Below are positions 5,358 to 5,855 of a DNA stretch of 5,855 nt, piece after piece. Made by a program: the position numbers and the translations under genes. The stretch covers positions 1 to 5,855 of the forward strand of contig JANDWE010000163.1 of assembly GCA_024330325.1 (NCBI GenBank), given 5' to 3'. A model generated the notes under the pieces. That model was not told where the DNA came from. It searched no databases and saw nothing but the letters and a program-made list of their open reading frames with translations. The number at the start of each line of letters is the position of its first letter. The stretch's first letter is position 1. The stretch is from Candidatus Nanosynbacter colneyensis. Lineage in GTDB: Bacteria > Patescibacteriota > Saccharimonadia > Saccharimonadales > Saccharimonadaceae.

Positions 5358-5855
5358 ATGGACAATAGCAATAACAACAAACCTCAAACACCACCTCAGC
5401 CACAATTCCAGCAGGCTCCACAACAGCCTCAGGTTCAGCAGCCTCAGCCACAACAACAATTCCCACAGCAACCAGTCATGGGAACTCCATACCAAATGCC
5501 ACCAAAAAAGAAAATGAGTAAAGGCGCTTTATGGGGAATCATCGGCGGAATAATTGGACTAGTCGTAATTATCGTTGGTGTAGTCCTGGCTGTCTTACTG
5601 CTAAGTGGTCCAAGCAAGGCGGACTATAAAGACCTGCTTTCACAGTTTACTGGCTTTGATATAAATAACGCCTTTATCAGTAAAAGTAGCACTGGTACTA
5701 AAAATAGGAAAGCTGAAATAGATGAGACTATTGGGAAAATTGACGATCTTAATAAAAAAATGGGCTCACATAAAGCGCTTCGCGATAAGGATGTGAAAGC
5801 GGCGTATGATAAATATTTGGACAGTTGGAATAACGGCGCAAAAGAATATGTTGAG
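5358..5855 (+). CDS. Pro/Gln-rich single-pass membrane protein of unknown function (3' partial)
   Basis: The frame is open from ATG 5358 to the window edge (166 codons, no stop seen). Residues 1-49 are strongly enriched in Pro, Gln and Asn; a short basic patch (PPKKKMSKG, 48-56) precedes a clear hydrophobic segment at about 58-83 (GALWGIIGGIIGLVVIIVGV and on). The rest visible, 84-166, is hydrophilic, rich in Lys and Asp and probably helical. The basic patch before the membrane segment predicts the N-terminus inside and the C-terminal part outside (type II, no signal peptidase site). Low-complexity cytoplasmic heads followed by one TM are common in envelope proteins of small CPR bacteria; I recognise no domain. 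It has its own promoter and a perfect Shine-Dalgarno. Whether it has a sorting motif for the nearby sortase cannot be told because the C-terminus is missing. Confidence 0.85.
   Translation, partial: MDNSNNNKPQTPPQPQFQQAPQQPQVQQPQPQQQFPQQPVMGTPYQMPPKKKMSKGALWGIIGGIIGLVVIIVGVVLAVLLLSGPSKADYKDLLSQFTGFDINNAFISKSSTGTKNRKAEIDETIGKIDDLNKKMGSHKALRDKDVKAAYDKYLDSWNNGAKEYVE
5394..5453 (+). repeat. In-frame Pro/Gln repeat at the N-terminus of the membrane protein
   Basis: CCTCAGCCACAA occurs at 5394-5405 and 5442-5453, 48 nt (16 codons) apart, encoding PQPQ both times, within a longer run of CAG, CAA and CCN codons. Such tracts can change length by slippage; here the period is whole codons, so length changes of one unit would keep the frame. 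Confidence 0.6.

Noticed and set aside
1..5855. UGA recoding, CRISPR array, tRNA/rRNA or insertion sequence
   Set aside because: Genes read normally with TAA or TAG stops and no internal UGA; no regularly spaced repeats, cloverleaf, terminal inverted repeats or transposase seen.

Overview
The window looks like core-genome sequence from a small-genome bacterium of the Patescibacteria/CPR, most likely a Candidatus Saccharibacteria (TM7) relative. This is my reading of protein style and gene neighbourhood, not a database match. The basis is a short TruB without a C-terminal RNA-binding domain, a DHH-like protein with the lineage-typical IFITP segment and a long acidic/Pro-rich tail, a single-TM sortase, a Pro/Gln-rich single-TM protein, and moderate GC. 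Genes end in TAA or TAG and no UGA recoding is needed, which argues against the UGA=Gly lineages (SR1, Gracilibacteria).

Layout, left to right. (1) 2-1387 (+): 3' part of a DHH/NrnA-like protein whose metal-binding motifs look lost, with a long disordered tail. (2) 1391-2047 (+): truB, almost abutting gene 1. (3) 2048-2076: a strong extended -10 promoter, then rpsO (2086-2352), then a Rho-independent terminator (2372-2400). (4) 2411-3019 (-): a sortase, convergent with rpsO and divergent from pnp. (5) 3020-3200: a 181-bp divergent control region with the sortase promoter, the pnp promoter and a long imperfect hairpin in the pnp leader. (6) 3201-5318 (+): pnp. (7) 5298-5357: a near-consensus promoter overlapping the end of pnp plus a perfect AGGAGG, driving (8) 5358-5855 (+): the start of a Pro/Gln-rich type II membrane protein cut by the window edge.

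DHH - truB - rpsO - pnp is the familiar translation/RNA-metabolism cluster of bacteria (tRNA pseudouridylation, 30S assembly, RNA turnover). Here a reversed sortase gene separates rpsO from pnp, and no ribF lies between truB and rpsO, where many bacteria carry it.

The most interesting signals are regulatory. The pnp mRNA leader can fold into a roughly 61-nt stem-loop ending just before the Shine-Dalgarno, the architecture known for RNase III/PNPase autoregulation of pnp in E. coli; its apical loop is also complementary to the predicted 5' end of the transcript. rpsO and the sortase both have a TGnTATAAT element so close to ATG that their mRNAs should be leaderless or nearly so, whereas pnp and the last gene have leaders with strong Shine-Dalgarno sites. 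I see no mobile element, CRISPR array, tRNA or rRNA, and no gene-free stretch over 300 bases.
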